From: a virus
Direction: 5' to 3' (one strand)
Length of the DNA stretch: 30,756 nt
Virus record (IMG/VR): IMGVR_UViG_3300002519_000024
Coordinates: 1-30,756 of that record
Positions 29,387 to 30,756 of the stretch are shown here, piece by piece (within the stretch, counting starts at the first letter, position 1; each line of letters opens with the position of its first letter). Below the pieces are notes generated by a model. That model made no database searches. It had not been told where the DNA came from and was given only the letters and a program-made list of their open reading frames with translations. The translations under genes and the position numbers were made by a program.

Positions 29387-29971
29387 ATGAGAATTAGACT
29401 AGGATCGAGCTTTATGTGGAGTCTCCCAAGTTGGGAGAGGGATGAGTGTCTTAACAAATCTCAGCCCTTACGAGATATAGAGTTCGATGAACTCTCTGAG
29501 GAAGAGAAAGCAATAGTTGCAATGAGTCTCAAGGCTGGCACCATAACTGATGCCACAAATGAGGATGGCTCTGGGCTTGGTCAGCTAGGTGAATCAGAGG
29601 AAGCCATCCAGAGTTATCTAGAGCTCTCTGTTCCCAAGTTTCGTAAGCAGGTCGTCAAGAACATCCAACCAGAGCAGATCGCTCTTGTAGACAATCTAAT
29701 CAAAGCAATCAAGGCTTCTTCTCATCCAGGGAAGAGGCCTTTGTTGCAAATGCTTCTCCCGTTAAAAAAGGGTATGATAAGTCCTAAGGATCCGTTTATT
29801 GGTGATATAGGAGTTGACTCTAAGTGGGCAACACTCGAAAAGATCGAGATTGAGGAGCCCACGAAGTCCATGGACGCAGGCAAGCTTATAACTAAGTTCG
29901 AGACCTGGGCGAAGGACAATAACAAAGAGCTTGGTGAATCAGAATTCACAGAGTTCATGGAGACATTATAA
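29387..29971 (+). CDS. Hypothetical helical protein, 194 aa
   Basis: A 194-residue protein. ATG 29387 has AAAGGAG six bases before it, so it is preferred over ATG 29366. The N-terminus reads MRIRLGSSFMWSLPSWERDE; then an acidic helical section (FDELSEEEKAIVAMSLKAG), a middle with KFRKQVVKNIQPEQIALVDN and basic LLQMLLPLKKGM, and a C-terminal helical acidic tail (LITKFETWAKDNNKELGESE). No family is recognised. Its placement between two small beta-rich virion proteins suggests a connector, head-tail adaptor or chaperone role, with no direct evidence. Confidence 0.72.
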   Translation: MRIRLGSSFMWSLPSWERDECLNKSQPLRDIEFDELSEEEKAIVAMSLKAGTITDATNEDGSGLGQLGESEEAIQSYLELSVPKFRKQVVKNIQPEQIALVDNLIKAIKASSHPGKRPLLQMLLPLKKGMISPKDPFIGDIGVDSKWATLEKIEIEEPTKSMDAGKLITKFETWAKDNNKELGESEFTEFMETL

Positions 29972-30583
29972 ATGGCAGACATAACAGTAACTACCACCTT
30001 GGATGCAGTTCTTTACCAAGGCGCTCTGCTAGCTCAGAACGGACAGATGCCAATAGTGGGTTACAACCCTGAGGTTACTTTCTTCAACGCAGATTTGGTT
30101 GAGGTCGTAGAAGAGTGGGAGCGCCAAGAGTTCAACGTCGGTGGTCTCTTCAGACGAGATACATATAGAAATGCCGCAGGCGATATCGTAAGAGTTTCAG
30201 GTTGGCGAATCGAGAACCCTCCTGTAATCAGTGTGACAGCTCCGATTACCGGACAGATCAATGGCGGCAATGTGGCTCTTACATTGACAGGGACAAACTT
30301 TGGAGTCCTTGTTCCTCAGATACAGGTCCACCTGTTGTTCAGACCCTCTTACAAAAAGGGCTCTGTTCAGAGAAGGGGTGGCGGACTCAACAGAATTGCA
30401 GCAACTGTGCTCACCGTAGCGGACACTTCCATTACAGCTACCCTAAATCTCAATGAGGAATATAGGGGTGCTCAGATGTTCGATAATCAGGTCGCCTCAA
30501 TAGTTGTACAAAGACTAGATCGTGGACTTGAGAGTGATCCCATCAACTTCACTCTGACCGGTAGTCCGGACCCGGAGGCATAA
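29972..30583 (+). CDS. Virion protein with IPT/TIG-like Ig domain
   Basis: A 203-residue protein starting directly after the previous stop. The N-terminal part reads as a small alpha/beta segment (AVLYQGALLAQNGQMPIVGY; DLVEVVEEWERQEFNVGGLF). Residues about 85-195 look like an IPT/TIG domain: GQINGGNVALTLTGTNFG, with the TLTGTNFG strand-turn typical of that fold, then IAATVLTVADTSITATLNLN and INFTLTGSP near the end. Such domains occur on phage head and tail fibre surfaces and may bind sugars or other virion proteins. The start is well supported by packing, with no gap to the previous gene. Confidence 0.78.
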   Translation: MADITVTTTLDAVLYQGALLAQNGQMPIVGYNPEVTFFNADLVEVVEEWERQEFNVGGLFRRDTYRNAAGDIVRVSGWRIENPPVISVTAPITGQINGGNVALTLTGTNFGVLVPQIQVHLLFRPSYKKGSVQRRGGGLNRIAATVLTVADTSITATLNLNEEYRGAQMFDNQVASIVVQRLDRGLESDPINFTLTGSPDPEA

Positions 30584-30586
30584 GAG

Positions 30587-30756
30587 ATGGCAGATTCAAA
30601 GAATATCCCAACCAAGCTAGGTATTGATCCAAGACGAATTGATATAGAAGTCGGTTCTGATATTGAGATCGGCGCAGTTGAGATCAAGAACGCGACGACT
30701 GATGTAAGAGCAATCGTCTCAGGCGCAGGTTCTTTACATGTACTGGAAGACAACTC
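30587..30756 (+). CDS. Virion-like protein, partial (3' end outside window)
   Basis: ATG 30587 follows the preceding stop by three bases, and the frame stays open for 56 codons to the window edge. The visible part (MADSKNIPTKLGIDPRRIDI; GSDIEIGAVEIKNATTDVRA) is acidic and beta-like, with an 'AVEIKNATTDVRAIV...SLHVLED' pattern that resembles the start of small beta-stranded phage structural proteins. It shares general style with the protein at 29056. The C-terminus and family are unknown. Confidence 0.7.
   Translation, partial: MADSKNIPTKLGIDPRRIDIEVGSDIEIGAVEIKNATTDVRAIVSGAGSLHVLEDN

Noticed and set aside
1-30756. CRISPR array, rRNA genes, transposase or integrase genes, attachment sites
   Set aside because: No regularly spaced repeats, no rRNA-like sequence, no recognisable transposase or integrase motif was seen anywhere in the window.

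Overview
This window is part of a tailed double-stranded DNA phage (Caudoviricetes), either free or integrated. It carries a large terminase, a portal fused to a MuF-type domain, a prohead protease/scaffold protein, an HK97-fold major capsid protein and several small beta-rich virion proteins, all on the + strand. Genes are tightly packed, often overlapping by 1 to 8 nt (TAATG junctions), and most have clear AGGAG-type ribosome binding sites, so the host is a bacterium with strong Shine-Dalgarno use. The host itself cannot be named from the sequence. Both ends cut through genes, so the genome is larger than the window.

Left part (1-5581, - strand): a leftward set of small unrecognised genes, visibly richer in G+C than the rest. 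It holds a polytopic membrane protein, a membrane-anchored Cys-rich protein, a HAD-type phosphatase, a second membrane-anchored protein and a pair of 91-residue paralogues. Most spacers between these genes hold strong hairpins. Four or five share a recurring design: a short stem next to the stop codon, a stem with a 7-nt loop, and a stem that carries GTACCC. This looks like a repeated structured RNA element.

Centre (5582-5977): a 396-bp A+T-rich divergent control region with inverted repeats, a 14-nt direct repeat and two TATATA tracts. It separates the leftward genes from the rightward structural operon.

Right part (5978-30756, + strand): two small proteins and a Cys-motif protein lead into a 2085-residue giant protein. 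That protein has a DnaQ-type exonuclease start, a staphylococcal-nuclease domain, four copies of an FGSG motif, a possible metal-binding domain in A+T-rich DNA, and an ADP-ribosyltransferase-like domain. I read it as a polyvalent, probably virion-borne, effector. A run of glycine-zipper membrane proteins follows, then an HNH nuclease beside the terminase (packaging). After that come unrecognised virion proteins, the portal-MuF fusion, an endonuclease VII-type (probably homing) gene wedged before the protease-scaffold gene, a capsid-locus protein, the major capsid protein and several head or connector proteins, including one with an IPT/TIG-like Ig domain.

The most unusual material is the giant protein with its internal duplications, the recurring hairpin cassettes of the leftward genes, a 17-bp hairpin with a mirror-symmetric CCTCC loop after the terminase, and a hairpin that presents a ribosome binding site in its loop before a gene that appears frameshifted at a run of six G.
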